NCBI RefSeq assembly: GCF_029227915.1
Contig: NC_079885.1
Span: 3,472,001 to 3,536,000, forward strand
Reading direction: 5' to 3'
Length of the DNA stretch: 64,000 nt
From: Hydractinia symbiolongicarpus
Lineage: Eukaryota > Cnidaria > Hydrozoa > Anthoathecata > Hydractiniidae
Positions 1-13,000 of this stretch are shown here, one piece after another. The notes beneath the pieces are model-generated. The model worked only from the letters and a program-made list of their open reading frames with translations, was not told the DNA's origin and searched no databases. Position 1 is the first letter of the stretch. Every line of letters begins with the position of its first letter. Made by a program: the position numbers and the translations under genes.

Positions 1-3000
1 ACGGATTTATACCGCCAGATGGTCAATGAAATGTAGTTTTTGAAAATGTTTCTATTTCTTCAGCGCGCGCTAACGGCTTGGATTGGTCCCACAGTACAAA
101 AAGACTTATTTTATCTAATATTTTAAGTGAAGCGCTACCATTGGGCCGAGCGTAATCGCTGAATTGCAGCAATCATGTCAAATTAAGAAGAATGTTATTC
201 CTTGGAATCCAATTGGCTCATCTATCACATTTATAAGGTCACAGTCGAGAATCACTTCAATTAATTCCCACAGGCAATCGCTTCACTGTCAAAAGCAATG
301 CAACTTAGTAATATCGGAAAAAAATCACTAAATACATGTTGGTACGAATATGTGACGTAACCGTTGTAGTTGAAACGGACTGATACCTTTGGAAAGTCAA
401 TGAAATGTAGTATTTGAAACTGTCTCTATTTCTTCAGCGCGCGCTAACGGCTAGGATTGGTCCCACAGTAAAAAATGTAAATTTTTAAGTGAAGCGCTAC
501 CATTGGGCCGAGTGTAATCGCTGAATTGCAGCAATCATTTCAAATTAAAAAGAATGTTATTTCTTGGGTCTAATTGTCTCATTTATCACATTTATGAGCT
601 CAAAGTCCAATATCAGTTCAATTAAGTCCCACAGTCAATCCTTTCACTGTTAAAAGCGATGCAACCTAATAATATCCGAATACTATCGCTAAATACATGT
701 TGGTACGAATATGTGACGCAACCGTTGTAACTCAAACGGATTTATACCGCCAGATGGTCAATGAAATGTAGTTTTTGAAAATGTTTCTATTTCTTCAGCG
801 CGCGCTAACGGCTTGGATTGGTCCCACAGTACAAAAAGACTTATTTTATCTAATATTTTAAGTGAAGCGCTACCATTGGGCCGAGCGTAATCGCTGAATT
901 GCAGCAATCATGTCAAATTAAGAAGAATGTTATTCCTTGGAATCCAATTGGCTCATCTATCACATTTATAAGGTCACAGTCGAGAATCACTTCAATTAAG
1001 TCCCACAGGCAATCGCTTCACTGTCAAAAGCAATGCAACTTAGTAATATCGGAAAAAAATCACTAAATACATGTTGGTACGAATATGTGACGTAACCGTT
1101 GTAGTTGAAACGGACTGATACCTTTGGAAAGTCAATGAAATGTAGTTTTTGAGAATGTCTCTATTTCTTCAGCGCGTGCTAACGGTCAGGATTAGTCCCG
1201 CAGTAAAAAAAGACTTATTTATCTAAATTTTAAATAAAGCGCTACCACAGTGCCCAGCGAAATCGGTAAATTCTAGCAATCATGTCAAATTAAGAAGAAT
1301 GATATTTCGTGGGTCCAATTGTCTCATTTATCACATTTATAAGGTCACAGTCCAGAATCACTTCAATTAAGTCCCACAGTCAATCGTTTCACTGTCAAAA
1401 GCAATACAACTTAGTAATAATGGAAAAGAATCACTAAATACATGTTATTACGAATACGTGACGCAACCTTTGTAAGTTAAGCGGATTGACACCGTTAGAA
1501 AGTCAATGAAATGTAGTTTTTGAAAGTGTCTCAATTTCTTCAGCCCGGGCTAACTGCTAGGATTGGTCCCACAGTAAAAATGACTTATTTTATCTAAATT
1601 TTTAAGAGAAGCGCTACCATTGGGCCGAGTGTAATCGCTGAATTGCAGCAATCATGTCAAATTAAGAAGAACGTTATTCCTTGGAATCCAATTGGCTCAT
1701 CTATCACATTTATAAGGTCACAGTCGAGAATCACTTCAATTAAGTCCCACAGGCAATCGCTTCACTGTCAAAAGCAATGCAACTTAGTAATATCGGGAAA
1801 AAATCACTAAATACATGTTGGTACGAGTATGTGACGTAACCGTTGTAGTTGAAACGGACTGATACCTTTGGAAAGTCAATGAAATGTAGTATTTGAAACT
1901 GCCTCTATTTCTTCAGCGCGCGCTAACGGCTAGGATTGGTCCCACAGTAAAAAATGACTTTTTTTATCTAAATTTTGAAGTGAATCGCTACCATTGGGCC
2001 GAGTGTAATCGCTGAATTGCAGCAATCATGTCAAATTAAGAAGAATGTTATTCCTTGGGTCTAATTGTCTTATTTATCACATTTATGAGCTCCAAGTCCA
2101 ATATCAGTTCAATTAAGTCCCACAGTCAATCCTTTCACTGTTAAAAGCGATGCAACCTAGTAATATCCGAATACTATCGCTAAATACATGTTGGTACGAA
2201 TATGTGACGCAACCGTTGTAACTCAATCGTATTTATACCGCCAGAAGGTCAATGAAATTTAGTCTTTGAAACTGTTCCTATTTATTCAGCGCGTGCTAAC
2301 GGCCAGGATTGGTCCCACAGTAAAAAATGACTTATTTTATATAAGTTTTTAAGTGAAGCGCTACCATAGGGACAAGTGTAATCGCTGAATTCCAGCAATC
2401 ATGTCAAATTAAGAAGAATGTTATTCCTTGGAGTCCAATTGGCTTAATTATCACATTTATAAGGTCACAGTGCAGAATCACTTCAATTAAGTCCCACAGT
2501 CAATCGTTTCACTGTCAAAATAAATACAACTTAGAAATATCGGAAAAGAATCACTAAATATATGTTGGTACGAATACATGACGCAATTGTTGTAAGTTAA
2601 GCCGATTGACACCGTTAGAAAGTCAATGAAATGTAGTTTTTGAAACTGTCTCTATTTCTTCAGCCCGCGCTAACGGCTAGGGTTGGTCCCACAGTAAAAA
2701 ATGACTTATTTTATCTAAATGTTTAAGAGAAGCGCCACCATTTGGCCGAGTGTAATCGCTGAATTGCAGCAATCATGTCAAATTAAGAAGAATGTTATTC
2801 CTTGGAAGCCAATTGGCTCATCTATCACATTTATAAGGTCACAGTCCAGAATCACTTCAATTAAGTCTCACAGGCAATCGTTTCACTGTCAAAAGCAATG
2901 AAACTTAGAAATATCGGAAAAGAATCACTAAACACATGCTGGTACAAATACGTGACGCAACCGTTGTAAGTTAAGCGGATTGACACCATTAGAAAGTCAA

Positions 3001-4090
3001 TGAAATGTAGTTTTTGAAATTGTTTCTATTTCTTCAGCGCGTGCTAACGGTCAGGATTAGTCCCACAGTAAAAAAAGACTTATTTATCTAAATTTTAAAA
3101 AAAGCGCTACCACAGTGCCCAGCGAAATCGGTAAATTCTAGCAATCATGTCAAATTAAGAAGAATGATATTTCGTGGGTCCAATTGTCTCACTTATCACA
3201 TTTATAAGATCACAGTCCAAAATAAGTTCAATTAAGTCCCACAGTCAATCGTTTCACTGTTAAAAGCGATGCAACCTAGTAGTATCCGAATACTATCGCT
3301 AAATACATGTTGGTACGCATATGTGACGCAACCGTTGTAACTCAAACAGATTTGTACCGCCAGAAGGTCAATGATATGTAGTCTTTGAAACTGTACCTAT
3401 TTATTCAGCGCGTGCTAACGGCCAGGATTGGTCCGACAGTAAAAAAGGACTTATTTTATATAAATTTTTAAGTGAAGCGCTACCATAGGGCCGAGTGTAA
3501 TAGCTGAATTCCAGCAATCATGTCAATATAAGAAGAATGTTATTCCTTGGCGTCCAATAGGCTCATTTATCACATTTATAAGGTCATAGTACAGAATCAC
3601 TTCAATTAAGTCCCACAGTCAAGCGTTTCACTGTCAAAAGCAATGCAACTGAGTAATATCGAAAAAAAATCACTAAATACATGTTGGTACGAATACGTGA
3701 CGCAACCGTTGTAATTGAAACGGACTGATACCGTTAGAGAGTCAATGAAATGTAGTTTTTAAAACTGTTTCTCTTTCTTCAGCGCGGGCTAACGGCTAGG
3801 ATTAGTCCCACAGTAAAAAAAGACTTATTTATCTAAATTTTAAATAAAGCGCTACCACAGTGCCCAGCAAAATCGGTAAATTGTAGCAATCATGTCAAAT
3901 TAAGAAGAATGATATTTCTTTGGTCCAATTGTCTCATTTATCACATTTATGAGGTCAAAGTCCAAAATCAGTTCAATCAAGTCCCACAGTCAATCCTTTA
4001 ACTGTTAAAAGCGATGCAACCTAGTAAAATCAGAAAAATATCGCTAAATACATGTTGGTACGAATATGTGACGCAACCGTTGTAATTGAA
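1..4090 (+). repeat. Satellite subfamily A, mixed monomers (11 units)
   Basis: Unit starts: 1, 375, 736, 1110, 1481, 1854, 2227, 2601, 2975, 3346, 3720. I name four recurring types here. W (374 bp) carries gccagatggtcaatg. Z (361 bp) lacks about 12 bp of the AT tract after gtcccacagt. X (371 bp) carries ggtcaggattagtccc and gtgcccagcgaaatcgg. Y (373 bp) carries cagcccgggctaactgc. The order at the window start is W Z W X Y, then a full-length relative of Z at 1854. Units 1 and 736 are nearly identical, so the first 735 bp is a W-Z dimer followed by another W. The units at 2601 and 2975 recur almost unchanged at 13007 and 13381. Confidence 0.93.
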
Positions 4091-5208
4091 ACGGACTGAT
4101 ACCGTTACAGAGTCAATGAGATGTAGTTTTTAAAACTGTCTCTCTTTCTTCAGCGTGCGCTAACAGCTATGATTCGTCCCACAAAAAAAACTGACTATTT
4201 TATCTAAATTTTTAAATAAAGCGCAACCATAGGGCCGAGTGTAATCGCTGAATTCCAGCAATCATGTCAAATTAAGAAGAATGTTATTCCTTGGAGTCCA
4301 ATTAGCTCATTTAACACATTTATAAGGTCACAGTACAGAATCTTTTCAAATAAGTCCCAGAGTCAATCGTTTCACTGTTCAAAGCGATATAACTTAACAA
4401 TATCGGAACAATAGCACTAAATACATGTTGGTACGAATATGTGACGCAACCGTTGTAACTCAAACGGATTTATTCCGCCAGAAATTCAATGAAATGTAGT
4501 TTTTGAAAATGTTTCTATTTCTTCAGCGCGCGCTAACGCCTAGGATTGGTCCCACAGTACAAAATGACTTATTTTGAATAAATTTTTAAGTGAAGCGCTA
4601 CCATAGCCGAGTGTAATCGCTTATTTCCAGCAATCATGTCAAATTAAGAAGAATGTTATTCCTTAGAGTCCAATTCGCTCATTTATCACATTTATAAGGC
4701 CACAGTACAGTATCACTTCAATTAAGTCCCACAGTCAATCGTTTCACTGTCAAAAGCAATACAACTTACTAATGTCGGAAAAAAATCACTAAATACATGT
4801 TGGTACGAATACGTGAAGCAACCGTTGTAACTTAGGCGGATTGACACCGTTAGAAAGTCAATGAAATGTAGTTTTTAAAACTGTCTCTCTTTCTTCAGCG
4901 CGCGCTAACAGCTAGGATTGGTCCCACAGTAAAAATGACTTATTTTATCTAAATTTTTAAGAGAAGCGCTACCATTGGGCCGAGTGTAATCGCTGAATTG
5001 CAGCAATCATGTCAAATTAAGAAGAATGTTACTCCTTGGAATCCAATTGGCTCATCTATCACATTTATAAGGTCACAGTCGAGAATCACTTCAATTAAGT
5101 CCCACAGGCAATCGCTTCACTGTCAAAAGCAATGCAACTTAGTAATATCGGAAAAAAATCACTAAATACATGTTGGTACGAATATGTGACGTAACCGTTG
5201 TAATTGAA
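4091..5208 (+). repeat. 1118-bp trimer, copy 1
   Basis: Three monomers starting at 4091, 4464 and 4836. The first carries gcgtgcgctaacagctatg and a shortened cccacaaaaaaaactgac block. The second has a deletion around accatagccgagtg. The third resembles type Y with an altered leader. The whole trimer is followed directly by a second copy that I could follow base for base with almost no difference, which marks a recent tandem duplication. Confidence 0.93.
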
Positions 5209-6326
5209 ACGGACTGATACCGTTACAGAGTCAATGAGATGTAGTTTTTAAAACTGTCTCTCTTTCTTCAGCGTGCGCTAACAGCTATGATTCGTCCCAC
5301 AAAAAAAACTGACTATTTTATCTAAATTTTTAAATAAAGCGCAACCATAGGGCCGAGTGTAATCGCTGAATTCCAGCAATCATGTCAAATTAAGAAGAAT
5401 GTTATTCCTTGGAGTCCAATTAGCTCATTTAACACATTTATAAGGTCACAGTACAGAATCTTTTCAAATAAGTCCCAGAGTCAATCGTTTCACTGTTCAA
5501 AGCGATATAACTTAACAATATCGGAACAATAGCACTAAATACATGTTGGTACGAATATGTGACGCAACCGTTGTAACTCAAACGGATTTATTCCGCCAGA
5601 AATTCAATGAAATGTAGTTTTTGAAAATGTTTCTATTTCTTCAGCGCGCGCTAACGCCTAGGATTGGTCCCACAGTACAAAATGACTTATTTTGAATAAA
5701 TTTTTAAGTGAAGCGCTACCATAGCCGAGTGTAATCGCTTATTTCCAGCAATCATGTCAAATTAAGAAGAATGTTATTCCTTAGAGTCCAATTCGCTCAT
5801 TTATCACATTTATAAGGCCACAGTACAGTATCACTTCAATTAAGTCCCACAGTCAATCGTTTCACTGTCAAAAGCAATACAACTTACTAATGTCGGAAAA
5901 AAATCACTAAATACATGTTGGTACGAATACGTGAAGCAACCGTTGTAACTTAGGCGGATTGACACCGTTAGAAAGTCAATGAAATGTAGTTTTTAAAACT
6001 GTCTCTCTTTCTTCAGCGCGCGCTAACAGCTAGGATTGGTCCCACAGTAAAAATGACTTATTTTATCTAAATTTTTAAGAGAAGCGCTACCATTGGGCCG
6101 AGTGTAATCGCTGAATTGCAGCAATCATGTCAAATTAAGAAGAATGTTACTCCTTGGAATCCAATTGGCTCATCTATCACATTTATAAGGTCACAGTCGA
6201 GAATCACTTCAATTAAGTCCCACAGGCAATCGCTTCACTGTCAAAAGCAATGCAACTTAGTAATATCGGAAAAAAATCACTAAATACATGTTGGTACGAA
6301 TATGTGACGTAACCGTTGTAGTTGAA
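5209..6326 (+). repeat. 1118-bp trimer, copy 2
   Basis: Monomers start at 5209, 5582 and 5954, each exactly 1118 bp after its partner in the preceding trimer. Private variants of copy 1 (gcgcaaccatagggcc, the nonstandard aacacatttataagg, tagagtccaattcgctc) all recur here. The visible difference lies at the end, where ccgttgtagttgaa replaces ccgttgtaattgaa. The next unit (6327) is a type X monomer, so there is no third copy. Confidence 0.93.
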
Positions 6327-9300
6327 ACGGAGTGATACCTTTGGAAAGTCAATGAAATGTAGTTTTTGAGAATGTCTCTATTTCTTCAGCGCGTGCTAAC
6401 GGTCAGGATTAGTCCCGCAGTAAAAAAAGACTTATTTATCTAAATTTTAAATAAAGCGCTACCACAGTGCCCAGCGAAATCGGTATATTCTAGCAATCAT
6501 GTCAAATTAAAAAAAATGATATTTCGTGGGTCCAATTGTCTCATTTATCACATTTATAAGGTCACAGTCCAGAATCACTTCAATTAAGTCCCACAGTCAA
6601 TCGTTTCACTGTCAAAAGCAATACAACTTAGTAATAATGGAAAAGAATCACTAAATACATGTTAGTACGAATACGTCACGCAACCTTTGTAAGTTAAGCG
6701 GATTGACACCGTTAGAAAGTCAATGAAATGTAGTTTTTGAAAGTGTCTCAATTTCTTCAGCCCGGGCTAACTGCTAGGATTGGTCCCACAGTAAAAATGA
6801 CTTATTTTATCTAAATTTTTAAGAGAAGCGCTACCATTGGGCCGAGTGTAATCGCTGAATTGCAGCAATCATGTCAAATTAAGAAGAACGTTATTCCTTG
6901 GAATCCAATTGGCTCATCTATCACATTTATAAGGTCACAGTCGAGAATCACTTCAATTAAGTCCCACAGGCAATCGCTTCACTGTCAAAAGCAATGCAAC
7001 TTAGTAATATCGGGAAAAAATCACTAAATACATGTTGGTACGAGTATGTGACGTAACCGTTGTAGTTGAAACGGACTGATACCTTTGGAAAGTCAATGAA
7101 ATGTAGTATTTGAAACTGTCTCTATTTCTTCAGCGCGCGCTAACGGCTAGGATTGGTCCCACAGTAAAAAATGTAAATTTTCAAGTGAAGCGCTACCATT
7201 GGGCCGAGTGTAATCGCTGAATTGCAGCAATCATTTCAAATTAAGAAGAATGTTATTCCTTGGGTCTAATTGTCTCATTTATCACATTTATGAGCTCAAA
7301 GTCCAATATCAGTTCAATTAAGTCCCACTGTCAATCCTTTCACTGTTAAAAGCGATGCAACCTAATAATATCCGAATACTATCGCTAAATACATGTTGGT
7401 ACGAATATGTGACGCAACCGTTGTAACTCAAACGGATTTATACCGCCAGATGGTCAATGAAATGTAGTTTTTGAAAATGTTTCTATTTCTTCAGCGCGCT
7501 AACGGCTTGGATTGGTCCCACAGTACAAAAAGACTTATTTTATCTAATATTTTAAGTGAAGCGCTACCATTGGGCCGAGCGTAATCGCGGAATTGCAGCA
7601 ATCATGTCAAATTAAGAAGAATTTTATTCCTTGGAATCCAATTGGCTCATCTATCACATTTATAAGGTCACAGTCGAGAATCACTTCAATTAAGTCCCAC
7701 AGGCAATCGTTTCACTGTCAAAAGCAATGCAACTTAGTAATATCGGAAAAAAATCACTAAATACATGTTGGTACGAATATGTGACGTAACCGTTGTAGTT
7801 GAAACGGACTGATACCTTTGGAAAGTAAATGAAATGTAGTATTTGAAGCTGTCTCTATTTCTTCAGCGCGCGCTAACGGCTAGGATTGGTCCCACAGTAA
7901 AAAATGTAAATTTTTAAGTGAAGCGCTACCATTGGGCCGAGTGTAATCGCTGAATTGCAGCAATCATTTCAAATTAAGAAGAATGTTATTCCTTGGGTCT
8001 AATTGTCTCATTTATCACATTTATGAGCTCAAAGTCCAATATCAGTTCAATTAAGTCCCACAGTCAATCCTTTCACTGTTAAAAGCGATGCAACCTAATA
8101 ATATCCGAATACTATCGCTAAATACATGTTGGTACGAATATGTGACGCAACCGTTGTAACTCAAACGGATTTATACCGCCAGATGGTCAATGAAATGTAG
8201 TTTTTGAAAATGTTTCTATTTCTTCAGCGCGCGCTAACGGCTTGGATTGGTCCCACAGTACAAAAAGACTTATTTTATCTAATATTTTAAGTGAAGCGCT
8301 ACCATTGGGCCGAGCGTAATCGCTGAATTGCAGCAATCATGTCAAATTAAGAAGAATGTTATTCCTTGGAATCCAATTGGCTCATCTATCACATTTATAA
8401 GGTCACAGTCGAGAATCACTTCAATTAAGTCCCACAGGCAATCGCTTCACTGTCAAAAGCAATGCAACTTAGTAATATCGGAAAAAAATCACTAAATACA
8501 TGTTGGTACGAATATGTGACGTAACCGTTGTAGTTGAAACGGACTGATACCTTTGGAAAGTCAATGAAATGTAGTTTTTGAGAATGTCTCTATTTCTTCA
8601 GCGCGTGCTAACGGTCAGGATTAGTCGCGCAGTAAAAAAAGACTTATTTATCTAAATTTTAAATAAAGCGCTACCACAGTGCCCAGCGAAATCGGTAAAT
8701 TCTAGCAATCATGTCAAATTAAGAAGAATGATATTTCGGGGGTCCAATTGTCTCATTTATCACATTTATAAGGTCACAGTCCAGAATCACTTCAATTAAG
8801 TCCCACAGTCAATCGTTTCACTGTCAAAAGCAATACAACTTAGTAATAATGGAAAAGAATCACTAAATACATGTTATTACGAATACGTGACGCAACCTTT
8901 GTAAGTTAAGCGGATTGACACCGTTAGAAAGTCAATGAAATGTAGTTTTTGAAAGTGTCTCAATTTCTTCAGCCCGGGCTAACTGCTAGGATTGGTCCCA
9001 CAGTAAAAATGACTTATTTTATCTAAATTTTTAAGAGAAGCGCTACCATTGGGCCGAGTGTAATCGCTGAATTGCAGCAATCATGTCAAATTAAGAAGAA
9101 CGTTATTCCTTGGAATCCAATTGGCTCATCTATCACATTTATAAGGTCACAGTCGAGAATCACTTCAATTAAGTCCCACAGGCAATCGCTTCACTGTCAA
9201 AAGCAATGCAACTTAGTAATATCGGGAAAAAATCACTAAATACATGTTGGTACGAATATGTGACGTAACCGTTGTAGTTGAAACGGACTGATACCTTTGG

Positions 9301-10017
9301 AAAGTCAATGAAATGTAGTATTTGAAACTGTCTCTATTTCTTCAGCGCGCGCTAACGGCTAGGATTGGTCCCACAGTAAAAAATGTAAATTTTTAAGTGA
9401 AGCGCTACCATTGGGCCGAGTGTAATCGCTGAATTGCAGCAATCATTTCAAATTAAGAAGAATGTTATTCCTTGGGTCTAATTGTCTCATTTATCACATT
9501 TATGAGCTCAAAGTCCAATATCAGTTCAATTAAGTCCCACAGTCAATCCTTTCACTGTTAAAAGCGATGCAACCTAATAATATCCGAATACTATCGCTAA
9601 ATACATGTTGGTACGAATATGTGACGCAACCGTTGTAACTCAAACGGATTTATACCGCCAGATGGTCAATGAAATGTAGTTTTTGAAAATGTTTCTATTT
9701 CTTCAGCGCGCGCTAACGGCTTGGATTGGTCCCACAGTACAAAAAGACTTATTTTATCTAATATTTTAAGTGAAGCGCTACCATTGGGCCGAGCGTAATC
9801 GCTGAATTGCAGCAATCATGTCAAATTAAGAAGAATGTTATTCCTTAGAATCCAATTGGCTCATCTATCACATTTATAAGGTTACAGTCGAGAATCACTT
9901 CAATTAAGTCCCACAGGCAATCGCTTCACTGTCAAAAGCAATGCAACTTAGTAATATCGGAAAAAAATCACTAAATACATGTTGGTACGAATATGTGACG
10001 TAACCGTTGTAGTTGAA
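6327..10017 (+). repeat. X-Y-Z-W higher-order block (10 units)
   Basis: Unit starts and types: 6327 X, 6698 Y, 7071 Z, 7432 W, 7804 Z, 8165 W, 8539 X, 8910 Y, 9283 Z, 9644 W. The tetramer X-Y-Z-W is about 1479 bp and occurs twice, separated by an extra Z-W dimer. The stretch from 7432 to 9282 repeats the order and sequence of the window start (1-1853), at an offset of 7431 falling to 7429 because the W unit at 7432 lost one gc of its CpG core. Z units of 361 bp at 7071, 7804 and 9283 share the same 12-bp deletion as the unit at 375. Confidence 0.92.
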
Positions 10018-13000
10018 ACGGACTGATACCTTCAAAAAGTCAATGAAATGTAGTGTTTGAAACTGTCTCTATTTCTTCAGCGCGCGCTAACGGCTAGGAT
10101 TGGTCCCACAGTAAAAAATGACTTATTTTATAAATATTTTTAAGTGAAGCGCTACCATAGGGCCGAGTGTAATCGCTGAATTCCAGCAATCATGTCAAAT
10201 TAAGAAGAATGTTATTCCTTGGGTATAATTGTCTCATTTATCACATTTATGAGCTCCAAGTCCAATATCAGTTCAATTAAGTCCCACAGTCAATCCTTTC
10301 ACTGTTAAAAGCGATGCAACCTAGTAATATCCGAATACTATCGCTAAATACATGTTGGTACGAATATGTGACGCAACCGTTGTAACTCAATCGTATTTAT
10401 GCCGCCAGAAGGTCAATGAAATTTAGTCTTTGAAACTGTTCCTATTTATTCAGCGCGTGCTAACGGCCAGGATTGGTCCCACGGTAAAAAATGACTTATT
10501 TTATATAAGTTTTTAAGTGAAGCGCTACCATAGGGACAAGTGTAATCGCTGAATTCCAGCAATCATGTCAAATTAAGAAGAATGTTATTCCTTGGAGTCC
10601 AATTGGCTCAATTATCACATTTATGAGCTCAAAGTCCAATATCAGTTCAATTAAGTCCCACAGTCAATCCTTTCACTGTTAAAAGCGATGCAACCTAGTA
10701 ATATCCGAATACTATCGCTAAATACATGTTGGTACGAATATGTGACGCAACCGTTGTAACTCAAACGGATTTATACCGGCAGAAGGTCAATGAAATTTAG
10801 TCTTTGAAACTGTTCCTATTTATTCAGCGCGCGCTAACGGCTAGGATTGGTCCCACAGTAAAAAATGACTTTTTTTATCTAAATTTTTAAGTGAAGCGCT
10901 ACCATTGGGCCGAGTGTAATCGCTGAATTGCAGCAATCATTTCAATTTAAGAAAAATGTTATTCCTTGGGTCTAATTGTCTCATTTATCACATTTATGAG
11001 CTCAAAGTCCAATATCAGTTCAATTAAGTCCCACAGTCAATCCTTTCACTGTTAAAAGCGATGCAACCTAATAATATCCGAATACTATCGCTAAATACAT
11101 GTTGGTACGAATATGCGACGCAACTGTTGTAACTCAAACGGATTTATATCGCCAGATGGTCAATGAAATGTAGTTTTTGAAAATGTTTCTATTTCTTCAG
11201 CGCGCGCTAACGGCTAGGATTGGTCCCACAGTACAAAAGGACTTATTTTATCTAATATTTGAAGTGAAGCGCTACCACTGGGACGAGTGCAATCGCTGAA
11301 TTGCAGCAATCATGTCAAATTAGGAAAAATGTTATTCCTTGGAAGCCAATTGGCTCATCTATCACATTTATAAGGTCACAGTCCAGAATCACTTCAATTA
11401 AGTCCCACAGGCAATCGTTTCACTGTCAAAAGCAATGCAACTTAGTAATATCGGAAAAAAATCACTAAATACATGTTGGTACGAATATGTGACGTAACCG
11501 TTGTAGTTGAAACGGACTGATACCTTTAAAAAGTCAATGAAATGTAGTGTTTGAAACTGTCTCTATTTCTTCAGCGGGCGCTAACGGCTAGGATTGGTCC
11601 CACAGTAAAAAATGACTTATTTTATAAAAATTTTTAAGTGAAGCGCTACCATAGGGCCGAGTGTAATCGCTGAATTCCAGCAATCATGTCAAATTAAGAA
11701 GAATGTTATTCCTTGGGTCTAATTGTCCCATTTATCACATTTATGAGCTCCAAGTCCAATATCAGTTCAATTAAGTCCCACAGTCAATCCTTTCACTGTT
11801 AAAAGCGATGCAACCTAGTAATATCCGAATACTATCGCTAAATACATGTTGGTACAAATATGTGACGCAACCGTTGTAACTCAATCGTATTTATACCGCC
11901 AGAAGGTCAATGAAATTTAGTCTTTGAAACTGTTCCTATTTATTCAGCGCGTGCTAACGGCCAGGATTGGTCCCACAGTAAAAAATGACTTATTTTATAT
12001 AAGTTTTTAAGTGAAGCGCTACCATAGGGACAAGTGTAATCGCTGAATTCCAGCAATCATGTCAAATTAAGAAGAATGTTATTCCTTGGAGTCCAATTGG
12101 CTCAATTATCACATTTATAAGGTCACAGTGCAGAATCACTTCAATTAAGTCACACAGTCAATCGTTTCACTGTCAAAATAAATACAACTTAGAAATATCG
12201 GAAAAGAATCACTAAATATATGTTGGTACGAATACATGACGCAATTGTTGTAAGTTAAGCCGATTGACACCGTTAGAAAGTCCATGAAATGTAGTTTTTG
12301 AAACTGTCTCTATTTCTTCAGCCCGCGCTAACGGCTAGGGTTGGTCCCACAGTAAAAAATGACTTATTTTATCTAAATGTTTAAGAGAAGCGCCACCATT
12401 TGGCCGAGTGTAATCGCTGAATTGCAGCAATCTTGTCAAATTAGGAAAAATGTTATTCCTTGGAATTCAATTGGCTCATTTATCACATTTATAAGGTCGC
12501 AGTCCAGAATCACTTCAATTAAGTCCCACAGTCAATCGTTTCACTGTCAAAACAAATACAACTTAGTAATATCGGAAAAGAATCACTAAATACATGTTAG
12601 TACGAATACGTGACGCAACCTTTGTAAGTTAAGCGGAATGGCACCGTTAGAAAGTCATTGAAATGTAGTTTTTGAAACTGTGTCTATTTCTTCAGCCCGC
12701 GCTAACGGCCAGGATTAGTCCCACAGTAAAAAATGACTTTTTTTATCTAAATTTTTAAGTGAAGCGTTACCATTGGGTCGAGTGTAATCGCTGAATTGCA
12801 GCAATCATGTCAAATTAAGAAGAATGTTATTCCTTGGAGTGCAATTGGCTCAATTATCACATTTATAAGGTCACAGTACAGAATCACTTCAATTAAGTCC
12901 CACAGTCAATCGTTTCACTGTCAAAATAAATACAACTTAGAAATATCCGAAAAGAATCATTAAATATATGTTGGTACGAATACATGACGCAATTGTTGTA

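Noticed and set aside
2719-2901. Open frames of 60-92 codons in many monomers (for example 2719, 12377, 13125, 17153, 24809, 30156, 47607, 60613 on +; 26829, 29200, 62857 on -) with similar peptides
   Set aside because: They lie in the same place of a repeated noncoding unit, are broken by stops or indels in most copies, have no start context or domain, and their similarity follows from the satellite itself.
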